DNA of 64,000 nucleotides from the NCBI GenBank assembly GCA_035459965.1, contig DATHXC010000004.1:372001-436000 (forward strand). The letters run 5' to 3'. A program made the position numbers and the translations under genes. The stretch is from DATHXC01 sp035459965 (GTDB lineage Bacteria; Pseudomonadota; Gammaproteobacteria; Burkholderiales; Methylophilaceae). This document shows, one piece after another, positions 51,288 through 60,716 of this stretch; the first letter of the stretch is position 1, and the number at the start of each line of letters is the position of its first letter. The notes beneath the pieces were generated by a model. The model saw only the letters and a program-made list of their open reading frames with translations, was not told the origin of the DNA and made no database searches.

Positions 51288-51713
51288 CTAGTTGGTGGAG
51301 ATAACGGGTGGGGCGCGGGGATTGGATGCCGCCCAGATAAACAGCTTGTCTGGTGACGAGTAAAATAGTGCAGGGAATAAGCGTAATGCGGTTTTTGTGG
51401 TAGTAAGTGCGAAGGATTTTGCAGAAATAGAGTCACTGCCGGCATGCGTTACACAATAGCCGCAATCCACTATCGGCATGTGACTGGCTGGATTTTTATC
51501 GTTTTCCTGGGTGGTACTATTGGCGTAACGGTCAGTGTTTTCAGCAGTGCCGGTAAAGATCAGCTTGATACTGTTCTGGGTACAGATTTCCTGCCATGGC
51601 AGTGTTTGTTTACTCGATAGCGCATGAGAAATGCTGGGTGCGAGTGCATTCAACAAAATAGCCAGCATCGCAATGAATGCGAGTAAGCGTTTTTTGTTGA
51701 GCGAGAAATTCAT
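51288..51713 (-). CDS. DUF2946-type exported protein
   Basis: A 141-residue protein with an N-terminal signal or anchor segment (about residues 10-30) and the DUF2946 pattern: ICTQNSIKLIF, then ASHMPIVDCGYCVTHAG, with two Cys residues in CGYC, and a Pro-rich end. DUF2946 genes are commonly found beside copper and TonB genes. It stands at the 5' end of the receptor-PepSY-PCu(A)C set, 131 bases before the receptor. Confidence 0.78.
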   Translation of the reverse strand: MNFSLNKKRLLAFIAMLAILLNALAPSISHALSSKQTLPWQEICTQNSIKLIFTGTAENTDRYANSTTQENDKNPASHMPIVDCGYCVTHAGSDSISAKSFALTTTKTALRLFPALFYSSPDKLFIWAASNPRAPPVISTN

Positions 51714-51796
51714 GGAAACATCTTAACAACATAGATTTTAATATTCAATCCGAGTTTTATATTTGAATGCGATTACCACGACTGTCATGAAATCCG

Positions 51797-52330
51797 ATGA
51801 ATAAATACCTGATGTTTTTTTTGACTATTATTCCAATGCTGTCTGTTGCAGCGGATAAAAGCCCGCCTGCGGACCAGGATGGCCTATGTGTTGCAAAGGT
51901 CCAGCACCTGCCGCAAGGCGATGTCATGGTCTGGCAACATCTATTCGATGATGGGGTATTTGATCTGGCCATTGCCCAGGTCATAGATGGGCAGCCTGTC
52001 CATTTAACGCGTTTGAGTTTTAAGGGAAGCAAAGTAGCAATGTGTCATTTCCCTGTATTTGTCGTCATGAAAGGTGGTGACTGGGGATGGCATATCGCCT
52101 GGAGCTCGTTGCATAAACAGGCGATTTATTATGCGCGGGTGGATCGCGAAATGTGGGTATCTTCACTCCCCAAAAAGATCAGGAATGAACCGACTGACTT
52201 TCTGGAGTTGACTGGAAAAGATGGCCTGCTGATGTTGAAGTACGTAGATAAGCCAGGTTTAAATCCCGCTTTATCTATCGCGACTTCTGCGGATGAAGGC
52301 CGGAGCTGGGATCTGCCGCCGCAGCAATAA
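51797..52330 (+). CDS. Exported protein, unknown function
   Basis: The 177-residue product has a signal peptide to about residue 18 (SVAA) and a beta-rich body with many aromatic residues, including GGDWGWHIAWSSLHKQAIYYAR. The end contains DEGRSWDLPP, which looks like the Asp-box of sialidase-type beta-propellers (S/T-x-D-x-G-x-x-W), but a single box is not enough to call a fold. It is divergent from the DUF2946 gene and may be related to metal uptake by position only. Confidence 0.6.
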   Translation: MNKYLMFFLTIIPMLSVAADKSPPADQDGLCVAKVQHLPQGDVMVWQHLFDDGVFDLAIAQVIDGQPVHLTRLSFKGSKVAMCHFPVFVVMKGGDWGWHIAWSSLHKQAIYYARVDREMWVSSLPKKIRNEPTDFLELTGKDGLLMLKYVDKPGLNPALSIATSADEGRSWDLPPQQ

Positions 52331-52362
52331 AGCCAAACATAGCAGCGTTGTCATGAGTAGCA

Positions 52363-53802
52363 TCATGGCGCTGTCACCAGGTCGGTATCAATAAAGTAAC
52401 TCACACGCTTGCGTGGATTCAGGTAGCGCAGTGCTTCTTCCGGTAGCTGATGGGGCCGCAGGCATACGCAGATATTGATGCTGAGCTCTTCACGCAGGTC
52501 GATAATCTGTGGCGAGTGCCTTTCTGTCAGTGCATCATGCACCATCACAAATGGACGCAAAGGCTTGTTGGGGTTGACGGAGATGACAACCCCATGCAAG
52601 CCGTTGGACAACTGTACTATGCTGCCTGGCGGGTAGATGCCCAGGGACTTGATCAGGTGCTTGAGCAGCGACTCGTCAAATTTTGAGCGCTGGTGCGCAA
52701 ACATATGCGCCAATGCTTCATAAGGCGTTTTAGCCGTTAACATGTTTTTCGGGTTGCACAGATTGTCGTAGCTGCTGATGAGCGATACCACGCGTGCCAG
52801 CGGGTCTGTTTGCTCCAGCTTGAGGTGCTTGGGATAACCACTGCCATCCGCGTGTTCATGATGTTGCATGACTACTCTGGCGATGCGATCCGACATGCCG
52901 ACCTGCTTCACAATACGTGCACCCAGTTCGCTATGCTGTTCGTAATACGCCTGTTCCGATTTAGTCAGCGGGTCTACTTTCATGAGGATCTTGTCGGGCA
53001 CCTCCATTTTTCCGATGTCATGGAATAAAGCTGCCATGCCCAACTGGCGAGTGTCTTCCTCGGAAATACTGAGTGAGCGTGCCATCATCAGTGACAGCAC
53101 GGTGACATTCAAGGAATGTACATAATTGCTGTCATCCGAGCGATTGCCGTTGACCGCATGAATGGCAATTTCACTTTCATTCAGCGCACAATCTGTCATT
53201 TCATGGATCAGCTTTTCAGCCTGCTCGAGTGACTGCTTAGGCTGGGACAAGATATTTTTCGTCGCCATGCGGGTAGTATTGCCAGCGAGCATGAATTTCT
53301 TTTCACTCTCATCCAGCAAACGATGCAGCTGGCGCAAACGCTCAGTACGTTGCTGCTGGATTAGCTCAGCACTCAGTTCCTGGTGTGTTGTCGTCAGTGC
53401 CGTTCCCGTTTCCGCTTCTAAAGCAGCCTCTGAAGCTGATCCAGCACCATTCTCAATGATGACGCCACTCGCGTTTATATTGCTTTCAACAGAGTCGTTG
53501 ATTCCAGGTAGTGGTTCCGCAGTCGTAAGAGGCTCTACCCCAGACAAGTCTGCTGCGGAGTCGTCCGATATGCTTTTTTCAGCGATATGCTGCACGATGG
53601 GCAATGGTTCGCAATCACTGCGCTTGGGGTCATACCTGAGTTTTTTCAGACCGATTTTCTTGATTTTGGATATCTGGTCTTCATCCTTAAGCTTGAAGTT
53701 ACTCACGGTGAATGGATGATCCATCCAGCCCAGATCCAGATGAACAAAAAGGCCGACACGGAGCTGACCGACTTCTATGAAGTAGTTTGGGTTATTTTGC
53801 AT
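52363..53802 (-). CDS. HD-GYP c-di-GMP phosphodiesterase
   Basis: A 479-residue protein from the ATG at 53802, with an N-terminal DUF3391-type domain (about residues 1-110), a linker and a C-terminal HD-GYP domain. The catalytic residues are present: FHDIGKMEVPD, HSELGARI and HHEHADGSGYP. HD-GYP enzymes hydrolyse c-di-GMP to GMP. A frame open to 53901 lies inside the upstream gene and is not needed. The start overlaps the upstream GGDEF-EAL stop by 11 bases, so the two are coupled. Confidence 0.92.
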   Translation of the reverse strand: MQNNPNYFIEVGQLRVGLFVHLDLGWMDHPFTVSNFKLKDEDQISKIKKIGLKKLRYDPKRSDCEPLPIVQHIAEKSISDDSAADLSGVEPLTTAEPLPGINDSVESNINASGVIIENGAGSASEAALEAETGTALTTTHQELSAELIQQQRTERLRQLHRLLDESEKKFMLAGNTTRMATKNILSQPKQSLEQAEKLIHEMTDCALNESEIAIHAVNGNRSDDSNYVHSLNVTVLSLMMARSLSISEEDTRQLGMAALFHDIGKMEVPDKILMKVDPLTKSEQAYYEQHSELGARIVKQVGMSDRIARVVMQHHEHADGSGYPKHLKLEQTDPLARVVSLISSYDNLCNPKNMLTAKTPYEALAHMFAHQRSKFDESLLKHLIKSLGIYPPGSIVQLSNGLHGVVISVNPNKPLRPFVMVHDALTERHSPQIIDLREELSINICVCLRPHQLPEEALRYLNPRKRVSYFIDTDLVTAP

Positions 53803-56800
53803 GATCTTGCTTATTCTGTCTGAGTTGGTCTGCTTGTAATAAAGCCGAGAAAGCAAGTGATGTGACAGGTTTGCTATATAGATAGCCTTGCGCTTCTTCA
53901 CATCCCATTTCCCTCAGGAAGTTGGCTTGCTCGGTGGTTTCTACCCCTTCGGCGATTACAGAGAACCCCAGGCTGCGCGCCATGGCATTAATCGCATTGG
54001 CAATGGCTGCATCATCTAAATCATCTGGTAAATCACGCACGAAAGACTGGTCTATCTTGAGCTTGTCCAATGGTAAACGCTTGAGGTGGGATAATGAAGA
54101 ATAGCCGGTGCCAAAGTCATCGATGGCCAGCCGCACGCCGAGTTTCTTGATGCGGTCAAAAGTATCGATCACATACTCGGTGTTATGCATGACCGTGCTT
54201 TCGGTAATTTCCAGCTCTATCATGCCCGGGTTGCAATCGGTTTCGACCAGTATGCCGTACACCGTATCAGCAAAACTGCTGCGCATGACCTGCACACCCG
54301 ACACGTTGACGGAAACCCACTGGATGGAATAGCCAGCTGCCATCCATTGCATGACCTTGACTGCTGCCTCACGCAGTACCCATTCACCTATCGGCACGAT
54401 AAGCCCGGTTTCCTCTGCCATCGGGATAAATTTGGCGGGTGATACTAGGCCCAGTTCCGGGTGATTCCAGCGTATCAGTGCCTCAGCCCCTATGATATTG
54501 CCGCTAATCAGCGATATTTGTGGCTGGTAATACACTTCAAACTGGCCGCGCTCGAGAGCTCGGCGCAAGTGGTTTTCCATGGTAAAGCGCTCAACCGCGT
54601 CTTTACTCAAGTCTGCGGAATAGAAGCAATGGTTGTTCTTGCCGCGATTCTTGACCTGGTACATCGCGATGTCGGCAGCCTTGATCAGGCTGTTCACATC
54701 AGGGCCATCTTTAGGGTAGATTGAAATGCCTACGCTGGCGCCGATAAATATCTCGCGGCCGTCAATACTGAACTCAATCTGCAAGGCATGGATGATTTTT
54801 TGTGCGACTAGAGCGGCATCTTCCTTATCGCCGAGCTCATCCATCACTACCAGGAACTCATCCCCGCCCAGCCTGGCCACTACGTCGCTTTCGCGCATGG
54901 CACGGCTGATTCTCCTGGAAACTTCATATAACAATTTGTCGCCCACTTGGTGGCCAAGTGTGTCGTTGATTGCCTTGAAGCGATCCAAGTCCACAAACAA
55001 TAAAGCGATCTCATGCTCTTCACGCTCTGCGCGCTTGATGGCATGTTCTAGTAGCTCATTGAGCAGGCGACGGTTAGGTAATCCGGTCAATGCGTCGTGG
55101 TTCACCAGTTCATGCAGGCGGTTCTGTGAGCGCTTGGCCTCGGTAATGTCGGCAAACACTCCCACGTAGTTGATGATGCGGCCTTCATGGTTTTTAACGA
55201 TAGTCAGTGTTAGCCACTCTTGGTAAGTTTCGCCATTTTTTCTTTCGTTAACTACTTCACCACGCCATTTTCCATCACGCAATAGTGTGTTCCACATATC
55301 AGTCTTGCCCGCCTGAAATGCTTTAGGCGTAAAGCCCAGCACATCTTCTTCAGAATAACCGGTAATTTCTGTAAAGCCCTTATTAATAGCAGTGATGCGT
55401 GTGTTTTCATCAATAATCATGATGCCTTCAGCAGCGCTATCGAAGGCGATTTTGGCTTGATGCAGTCGCTTGCCTGCACTTTCGCGGAGTATTGCTACAC
55501 CAAACGAGCGCCCAACTGCCATCAACGCGCCCAGCTCATGTGAGGAAATCTTTTGGGTGACATCGGAGCGTTCCATGATGGCGATGCCCCACCACAGGTC
55601 GCCAGCAAAAATCGGTACGATTAATACTGACTGAACGCCATGCTCCTGCAGAAACTTGCGTTCGCTGGGGGGGAAATCATCGATTTCGCCAAATACAGGG
55701 TTGCCTTGTTGCAACTGGCCCAGCCAGCGGCTGCAACCGTCGGTCTCATAGAGGATAGAGGTGAATGCTTCGCCAAAGCTTACGCGGCCAGGGGCTGACC
55801 ATTGGTAGATTCGTGTCGAGTGGGTTTCTACATTATTGTTGAGATGGGTAGTCTGTAACAATGAGCCGCGGCTGAAGCGCGATGCCAGGCACAATTGTTC
55901 CAGTACCTGCGGTGCAACGGTCTGCCACGATTCAGATGAATGCAATAACCAGTCGCATGAGATCAGAGCATCCAGGATGGCGCTGCGGTCACGCAGATGG
56001 CTTTCTGCCATTTTGCGTTCAGTAATGTCGCGGCCTAGAGTAACAAGACCTTGCCGGCTACCGTCATCATGGAATAACGGCACCTTGATGACGTCGAATA
56101 CCTTTTCCCCGCCCTGCGGTAAGGTAATAACCTCTTCATCACGCACAATGCGCTTAGCATTCCAAGCATGCTCGTCGGACGCTCGTGAATGTTTGAAAGC
56201 CTCTTTGAATACCGGGTGAGCGATATGTGCCAACTCGCTATCCGTCTTGTTGCGGTAATTATCCGTGGTTAGCTGGAATAGCTCCAAGCCACTGCTATTG
56301 GCTTCCAGCCAGCGATTTTTGCCGTCTTTGAAGCAGATAAAATCCGGGCTGGCATCAATCAGGTTGCGCAGTAATTTTTCGGTGTGCCTAAGTTGCAGTT
56401 CTGTGGCTACGCGGTCGGTAATGTCATGCATATAGAGCACATACCCGGATGGCAACTCATGGTCGCTCAAGCTTGAAACCATCACTTTTAGCGTGCATAC
56501 ACGGTTGGCGGAGGCGTACTGCAATATGAATTCACTGCTGGATTTTTTTAACTCAGAAACAATACGTTTGTGGATGGCGGCAGGTAATTTGCCATTGCCG
56601 GCGGCCACTAGTTGCGGGTCGAGATTGAATATCTCGACGGCAAACGGATTTGCATAACTGACACCGCATTTCAAATCGGTGGCAATAATAGCTACGCCCT
56701 GCAAGGAGTTTGCGAGGCTTTTGATCAAATAAGATTCAATGTCGTTTAAAGCATGCATCTCTTTCTCGCTATCGGGAGGAGATTTTTTTTGTGCTATTAA

Positions 56801-56824
56801 GCCTGTTTTTTTCTTAGCCTGCAT
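53792..56824 (-). CDS. Multi-sensor diguanylate cyclase/phosphodiesterase (PAS-PAS-GAF-PAS-GGDEF-EAL)
   Basis: About 1010 residues from the ATG at 56824, which has GAGA upstream; a TTG at 56851 would add nine. The sensory part has a PAS near residues 40-140, a second PAS near 150-270, a GAF near 290-445 and a third PAS near 460-580. The GGDEF domain has an intact RLGGDEFLVV signature. The EAL domain has GAEALIRWNHP, AIDDFGTGYSSL and EGVET, so both activities may exist. The following HD-GYP gene overlaps it. No membrane segment was seen; the protein is likely cytoplasmic. Confidence 0.93.
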   Translation of the reverse strand: MQAKKKTGLIAQKKSPPDSEKEMHALNDIESYLIKSLANSLQGVAIIATDLKCGVSYANPFAVEIFNLDPQLVAAGNGKLPAAIHKRIVSELKKSSSEFILQYASANRVCTLKVMVSSLSDHELPSGYVLYMHDITDRVATELQLRHTEKLLRNLIDASPDFICFKDGKNRWLEANSSGLELFQLTTDNYRNKTDSELAHIAHPVFKEAFKHSRASDEHAWNAKRIVRDEEVITLPQGGEKVFDVIKVPLFHDDGSRQGLVTLGRDITERKMAESHLRDRSAILDALISCDWLLHSSESWQTVAPQVLEQLCLASRFSRGSLLQTTHLNNNVETHSTRIYQWSAPGRVSFGEAFTSILYETDGCSRWLGQLQQGNPVFGEIDDFPPSERKFLQEHGVQSVLIVPIFAGDLWWGIAIMERSDVTQKISSHELGALMAVGRSFGVAILRESAGKRLHQAKIAFDSAAEGIMIIDENTRITAINKGFTEITGYSEEDVLGFTPKAFQAGKTDMWNTLLRDGKWRGEVVNERKNGETYQEWLTLTIVKNHEGRIINYVGVFADITEAKRSQNRLHELVNHDALTGLPNRRLLNELLEHAIKRAEREEHEIALLFVDLDRFKAINDTLGHQVGDKLLYEVSRRISRAMRESDVVARLGGDEFLVVMDELGDKEDAALVAQKIIHALQIEFSIDGREIFIGASVGISIYPKDGPDVNSLIKAADIAMYQVKNRGKNNHCFYSADLSKDAVERFTMENHLRRALERGQFEVYYQPQISLISGNIIGAEALIRWNHPELGLVSPAKFIPMAEETGLIVPIGEWVLREAAVKVMQWMAAGYSIQWVSVNVSGVQVMRSSFADTVYGILVETDCNPGMIELEITESTVMHNTEYVIDTFDRIKKLGVRLAIDDFGTGYSSLSHLKRLPLDKLKIDQSFVRDLPDDLDDAAIANAINAMARSLGFSVIAEGVETTEQANFLREMGCEEAQGYLYSKPVTSLAFSALLQADQLRQNKQDHAK

Positions 56825-56942
56825 CAATAATCTCGAATGAAATAGCTTCAATAGCCATGCTGGTATTAAATTCAGGCACTTACCACGATGCTATTGCAAA
56901 CAAAAAATTGTATTGAGCTTTTATCGGCAGATACTGGTAAAA

Positions 56943-56968
56943 CTTGAAAAATAAAAAAACTCCCTCAT
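56943..56968 (+). promoter_or_regulatory. Sigma-32 (RpoH) type heat-shock promoter for clpB
   Basis: CTTGAA at 56943-56948 matches the sigma-32 -35 box exactly. After 14 bases, CCTCAT at 56963-56968 differs from the CCCCAT -10 box at one position. It is about 70 bases before the clpB ATG, where such a promoter is expected. Confidence 0.7.
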
Positions 56969-56976
56969 CTATGTTT

Positions 56977-57024
56977 TAACTTAATCCAGGGTTATAACTT
57001 AATCTAGGTTCTAACTTAAAAATA
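56977..57024 (+). repeat. Short tandem repeats in the clpB leader
   Basis: Starts of TAACTTAA recur at about 56977, 56995 and 57012, with the first two units continuing ATC(C/T)AGG. The period is 17-18 bases, so three units lie in the transcribed leader before the GGAG ribosome binding site. Confidence 0.55.
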
Positions 57025-57038
57025 TATCGGAGTACGCA

Positions 57039-59621
57039 ATGCGTTTTGACAAACTGACTACCAAGTTCCAGCAAGCCATCAGCGATGCCCAAAGCCTTGC
57101 TGTTGGCAACGACAATCCGAGCATCGAAGCCCAGCATCTGCTGGCAGCATTGCTCAACCAGGATGATGGCGGCACGCTATCTATATTAGCGCGTGCGGGC
57201 GTTAATCTTGAACCTTTAAAATCATCGTTGCAACAGGCAATCAGCCGATTACCAAAAATCGAGAACAACGCGGGCGAAGTCGCTATTTCCCGCGACCTTA
57301 ACAACCTGCTTAACGTCACAGATAAAAATGCCCAAAAACTAGGCGATAGCTTTATCGCCAGCGAAATGTTCCTGCTGGCGCTGGCTGAAGACAAAGGGGA
57401 AACCGGCCGCCTGCTCAAGCAGGCAGGGCTGAATAAGAAGGCCCTGGAAAGCGCTATCCAGGCGGTTCGTGGCGGTGATGCCGTCAACGAGCAAAACGCT
57501 GAAGGTAGCCGCGAGGCCCTCAAGAAATATACGATGGACCTGACCGAGCGTGCCCGTGCTGGCAAGCTGGATCCGGTCATTGGCCGTGACGACGAAATCC
57601 GCCGCGCCATCCAGGTGCTGCAGCGCCGTACCAAGAATAATCCGGTGTTGATCGGTGAGCCGGGCGTGGGTAAAACCGCCATTGTGGAAGGATTGGCACA
57701 ACGTATTGTCAACGGCGAAGTACCTGAAAGCCTCAAAGGTAAAAAAGTGCTGTCCCTTGATATGGCTGCCTTGCTGGCTGGTGCCAAATACCGCGGCGAG
57801 TTTGAAGAGCGCCTTAAATCGGTACTCAAGGAACTGTCGCAAGACGAGGGCCAGACCATCGTCTTTATCGATGAATTACACACCATGGTCGGCGCGGGTA
57901 AGGCCGAAGGCGCGATGGATGCAGGCAATATGCTCAAGCCAGCACTGGCGCGTGGCGAGCTGCATTGTGTGGGTGCGACTACGCTGGATGAGTATCGCAA
58001 ATACATCGAAAAAGATGCTGCGCTGGAGCGCCGTTTCCAGAAAGTGTTGGTGGATGAACCTACGGTTGAAGCTACCATCGCCATTCTGCGCGGCTTGCAG
58101 GAAAGGTATGAGTTGCATCATGGTGTCGAAATCACTGACCCGGCGATTGTGGCAGCGGCTGAGTTGTCGCACCGTTACATTACTGATCGCTTCCTTCCCG
58201 ATAAGGCGATCGACCTGATAGATGAGGCTGCTGCGCGCGTCAAAATGGAGATCGACAGCAAGCCGGAAGAGCTCGATAAGCTTGACCGCCGCCTGATTCA
58301 GCTTAAGATCGAGCGTGAAGCGGTGCGTCGCGAAAAGGATGAAGGCTCGAAGAAACGCTTTGCGCTGATAGAAGAAGAGATTGATCGACTGGAGAAACAG
58401 TCTTCCGATCTCGAGGAAATCTGGAAAGCCGAGAAGGCACAGGTGCAAGGTTCTGCACATATCAAAGAGGCAATTGAGAAGGTCAAGCAGCAGATGGAAG
58501 AGGCCACCCGCAAGGGCGAGTGGCAAAAGGTCTCCGAGCTGCAATATGGCAAGCTGCCGCAGCTTGAGGCGCAACTGAAAGAAGCGAACAACGAATCAGA
58601 AAGCCACCAAAAAAAGCATAAATTGCTGCGCACCCAGGTGGGCGCTGAGGAAATCGCGGAAGTTGTCAGTCGTGCCACCGGCATTCCAGTATCCAAGATG
58701 ATGACAGGCGAACGCGAAAAGCTGCTCACCATGGAAACCAAGCTGCACGAGCGCGTGGTCGGCCAGGATGAAGCAGTGCGGCTGGTCTCGGATGCCATCC
58801 GCCGTTCACGTTCCGGCCTGTCCGACCCCAATCGGCCGTATGGATCCTTCCTGTTCCTTGGCCCTACCGGCGTCGGTAAGACCGAGCTCTGTAAAGCTCT
58901 GGCAGGTTTCCTGTTCGATTCTGAAGATCACCTGATCCGCATCGACATGAGCGAGTTCATGGAGAAGCATTCGGTATCTCGCATGATAGGTGCGCCTCCC
59001 GGCTATGTGGGCTACGAAGAAGGTGGCACCCTCACGGAAGCTGTACGCCGCAAGCCATATTCAGTCATCCTGCTGGACGAGGTGGAAAAAGCGCATCCTG
59101 ATGTATTCAATATACTGTTGCAGGTGCTGGATGATGGCCGTCTTACCGATGGCCAGGGGCGGACTGTGGATTTCAAGAACACCGTCATCATCATGACCTC
59201 CAACCTGGGTAGCCAGATGATACAAAGCATGAGCGGCGACGATTACCAGGTGATTAAACTGGCGGTGATGGGTGAGGTAAAAACCCATTTCAGGCCTGAG
59301 TTTATTAACCGTATTGATGAGGTCGTAGTATTCCATGCGCTAGGCGAAGGCCAGGTCAAATCCATCGCTGGCATACAGTTGCAATACTTATCCAAGCGCT
59401 TGGTTGCCATGGATATGAAGCTGGAAGTTTCTGCCGCTGCTTTGGCTGAAATTGCCAATGCGGGATTTGATCCTGTATATGGCGCACGACCATTGAAGCG
59501 TGCTATACAGTCCGAGATTGAGAACCCGCTGGCACGTGAGATTCTGGCAGGCAACTTTGCTGCTAAAGATACAGTCAGAGTAGATTACAACGGTGGCAAG
59601 ATGGCATTCACCAAGGCCTGA
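57039..59621 (+). CDS. clpB: ATP-dependent disaggregase ClpB
   Basis: ClpB extracts proteins from aggregates together with DnaK. The 860-residue protein has the N domain (about 1-145), AAA-1 with Walker A GEPGVGKTAIVEG and Walker B TIVFIDELHTM, the coiled-coil middle domain (about 400-520), and AAA-2 with GPTGVGKTELCKAL and VILLDEVEKAHPD. This matches the E. coli length of 857. Its regulation by sigma-32 is suggested by the upstream promoter. Confidence 0.99.
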   Translation: MRFDKLTTKFQQAISDAQSLAVGNDNPSIEAQHLLAALLNQDDGGTLSILARAGVNLEPLKSSLQQAISRLPKIENNAGEVAISRDLNNLLNVTDKNAQKLGDSFIASEMFLLALAEDKGETGRLLKQAGLNKKALESAIQAVRGGDAVNEQNAEGSREALKKYTMDLTERARAGKLDPVIGRDDEIRRAIQVLQRRTKNNPVLIGEPGVGKTAIVEGLAQRIVNGEVPESLKGKKVLSLDMAALLAGAKYRGEFEERLKSVLKELSQDEGQTIVFIDELHTMVGAGKAEGAMDAGNMLKPALARGELHCVGATTLDEYRKYIEKDAALERRFQKVLVDEPTVEATIAILRGLQERYELHHGVEITDPAIVAAAELSHRYITDRFLPDKAIDLIDEAAARVKMEIDSKPEELDKLDRRLIQLKIEREAVRREKDEGSKKRFALIEEEIDRLEKQSSDLEEIWKAEKAQVQGSAHIKEAIEKVKQQMEEATRKGEWQKVSELQYGKLPQLEAQLKEANNESESHQKKHKLLRTQVGAEEIAEVVSRATGIPVSKMMTGEREKLLTMETKLHERVVGQDEAVRLVSDAIRRSRSGLSDPNRPYGSFLFLGPTGVGKTELCKALAGFLFDSEDHLIRIDMSEFMEKHSVSRMIGAPPGYVGYEEGGTLTEAVRRKPYSVILLDEVEKAHPDVFNILLQVLDDGRLTDGQGRTVDFKNTVIIMTSNLGSQMIQSMSGDDYQVIKLAVMGEVKTHFRPEFINRIDEVVVFHALGEGQVKSIAGIQLQYLSKRLVAMDMKLEVSAAALAEIANAGFDPVYGARPLKRAIQSEIENPLAREILAGNFAAKDTVRVDYNGGKMAFTKA

Positions 59622-59683
59622 ACGCCAATGAAGTGAATGCCAGAAAGATATTCCCGCCAATTGATGGCGAATGAAAAGGCTGT

Positions 59684-60619
59684 ATGCCAATAAAAGTTGC
59701 TCTACACAAATGCGTTGTGCTGGTGCTTGTTATCACCAGCACACTCATGGGTGTTGCAGCATGGGCAGATGAAGACTCAACGTTTGCCACTGAGCCACCG
59801 GCAGTCCAGTTGCTGCTTGAGAAAGCGGTCAATTACGAACGTATTGAAGACGAGCGGGAGGCTGACTGGCAGGCTGCAGGCTTGTACTGTGAGGCTTCGC
59901 GTCTGGGTAGTGCAGAAGCGCAGTATCGACTGGGTATGCTGTACGCTTTTGGTAAGGGTGTGCCTAAAAGCCGCGCGTTGGGAGCCTCTTTATTTTCGCT
60001 GGCTGCGGCGCAGGGTCACTTTGAAGCGCAAAAAATGCTCGAAACCATCGAACTCAGTACCACCGAGTTACCAGAATGCCTGCTGGCCGATGTATTACCG
60101 GAAAAAGCACCTTTGGGTGCTGATTCCGTGGCGACGGCCAATATCGATTTCCAGATCAAAAGCCTACCAAAAAATAAACGCTGGGTGGTCGATCTAGTCG
60201 GTACCCTGTCTAACTGGTATCAGGTAGATCCCAAGCTTATCCTCTCACTGATTGCTGTTGAATCGGACTTCAATATCCAGGCAAAATCACCTAAAGCGGC
60301 GATGGGCCTGATGCAGCTTATCCCCGCTACTGCAGAACGCTTTAATGTTCGTAATGCCTATGATGCGAGCCAGAATATCAAGGGCGGTATTGCTTACATG
60401 CGCTGGCTGTTGTCTTATTTCAGGGGAAATGTGAAGTTGGCTGTAGCCGCTTATAATGCAGGCGAGGGCGCTGTAGATAAGCACAAAGGTGTACCACCCT
60501 ATGCTGAGACTAAACAGTATGTGCGTAAGGTGATTGAGCTCTACCGTTACAAGCAACATCCTTACGACGATAAGCTGACTGAGCCATCACCGCTGGTCAT
60601 GCGTAAAGTCAGCAGCTAA
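59684..60619 (+). CDS. Lytic transglycosylase with Sel1-like repeats
   Basis: A 311-residue exported protein. After a signal peptide (to about residue 28) it has one or two Sel1-like repeats (about 60-120, with GSAEAQYRLGMLYAFGKGV) and a C-terminal SLT domain. The catalytic Glu is in LIAVESDFN, followed by the GLMQLIPATAERF and AAYNAGEGAVDKH motifs. It cleaves peptidoglycan between MurNAc and GlcNAc. The first TPR-like part may bind a partner. A GTG-free ATG start has AAAAGG upstream. Confidence 0.92.
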   Translation: MPIKVALHKCVVLVLVITSTLMGVAAWADEDSTFATEPPAVQLLLEKAVNYERIEDEREADWQAAGLYCEASRLGSAEAQYRLGMLYAFGKGVPKSRALGASLFSLAAAQGHFEAQKMLETIELSTTELPECLLADVLPEKAPLGADSVATANIDFQIKSLPKNKRWVVDLVGTLSNWYQVDPKLILSLIAVESDFNIQAKSPKAAMGLMQLIPATAERFNVRNAYDASQNIKGGIAYMRWLLSYFRGNVKLAVAAYNAGEGAVDKHKGVPPYAETKQYVRKVIELYRYKQHPYDDKLTEPSPLVMRKVSS

Positions 60620-60716
60620 AAGTTGAGATATTTTAGTGAGTGTTTGAATCACTGGGGAATTTAATGCAAAGCACATTGGTCATAAGATCATCAATACTGT
60701 CACTATGGGGAAGCAT

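Noticed and set aside
57011..58084. Long (357-codon) antisense frame opposite clpB
   Set aside because: It is a Ser/Arg-rich shadow of the clpB codons with no family features.
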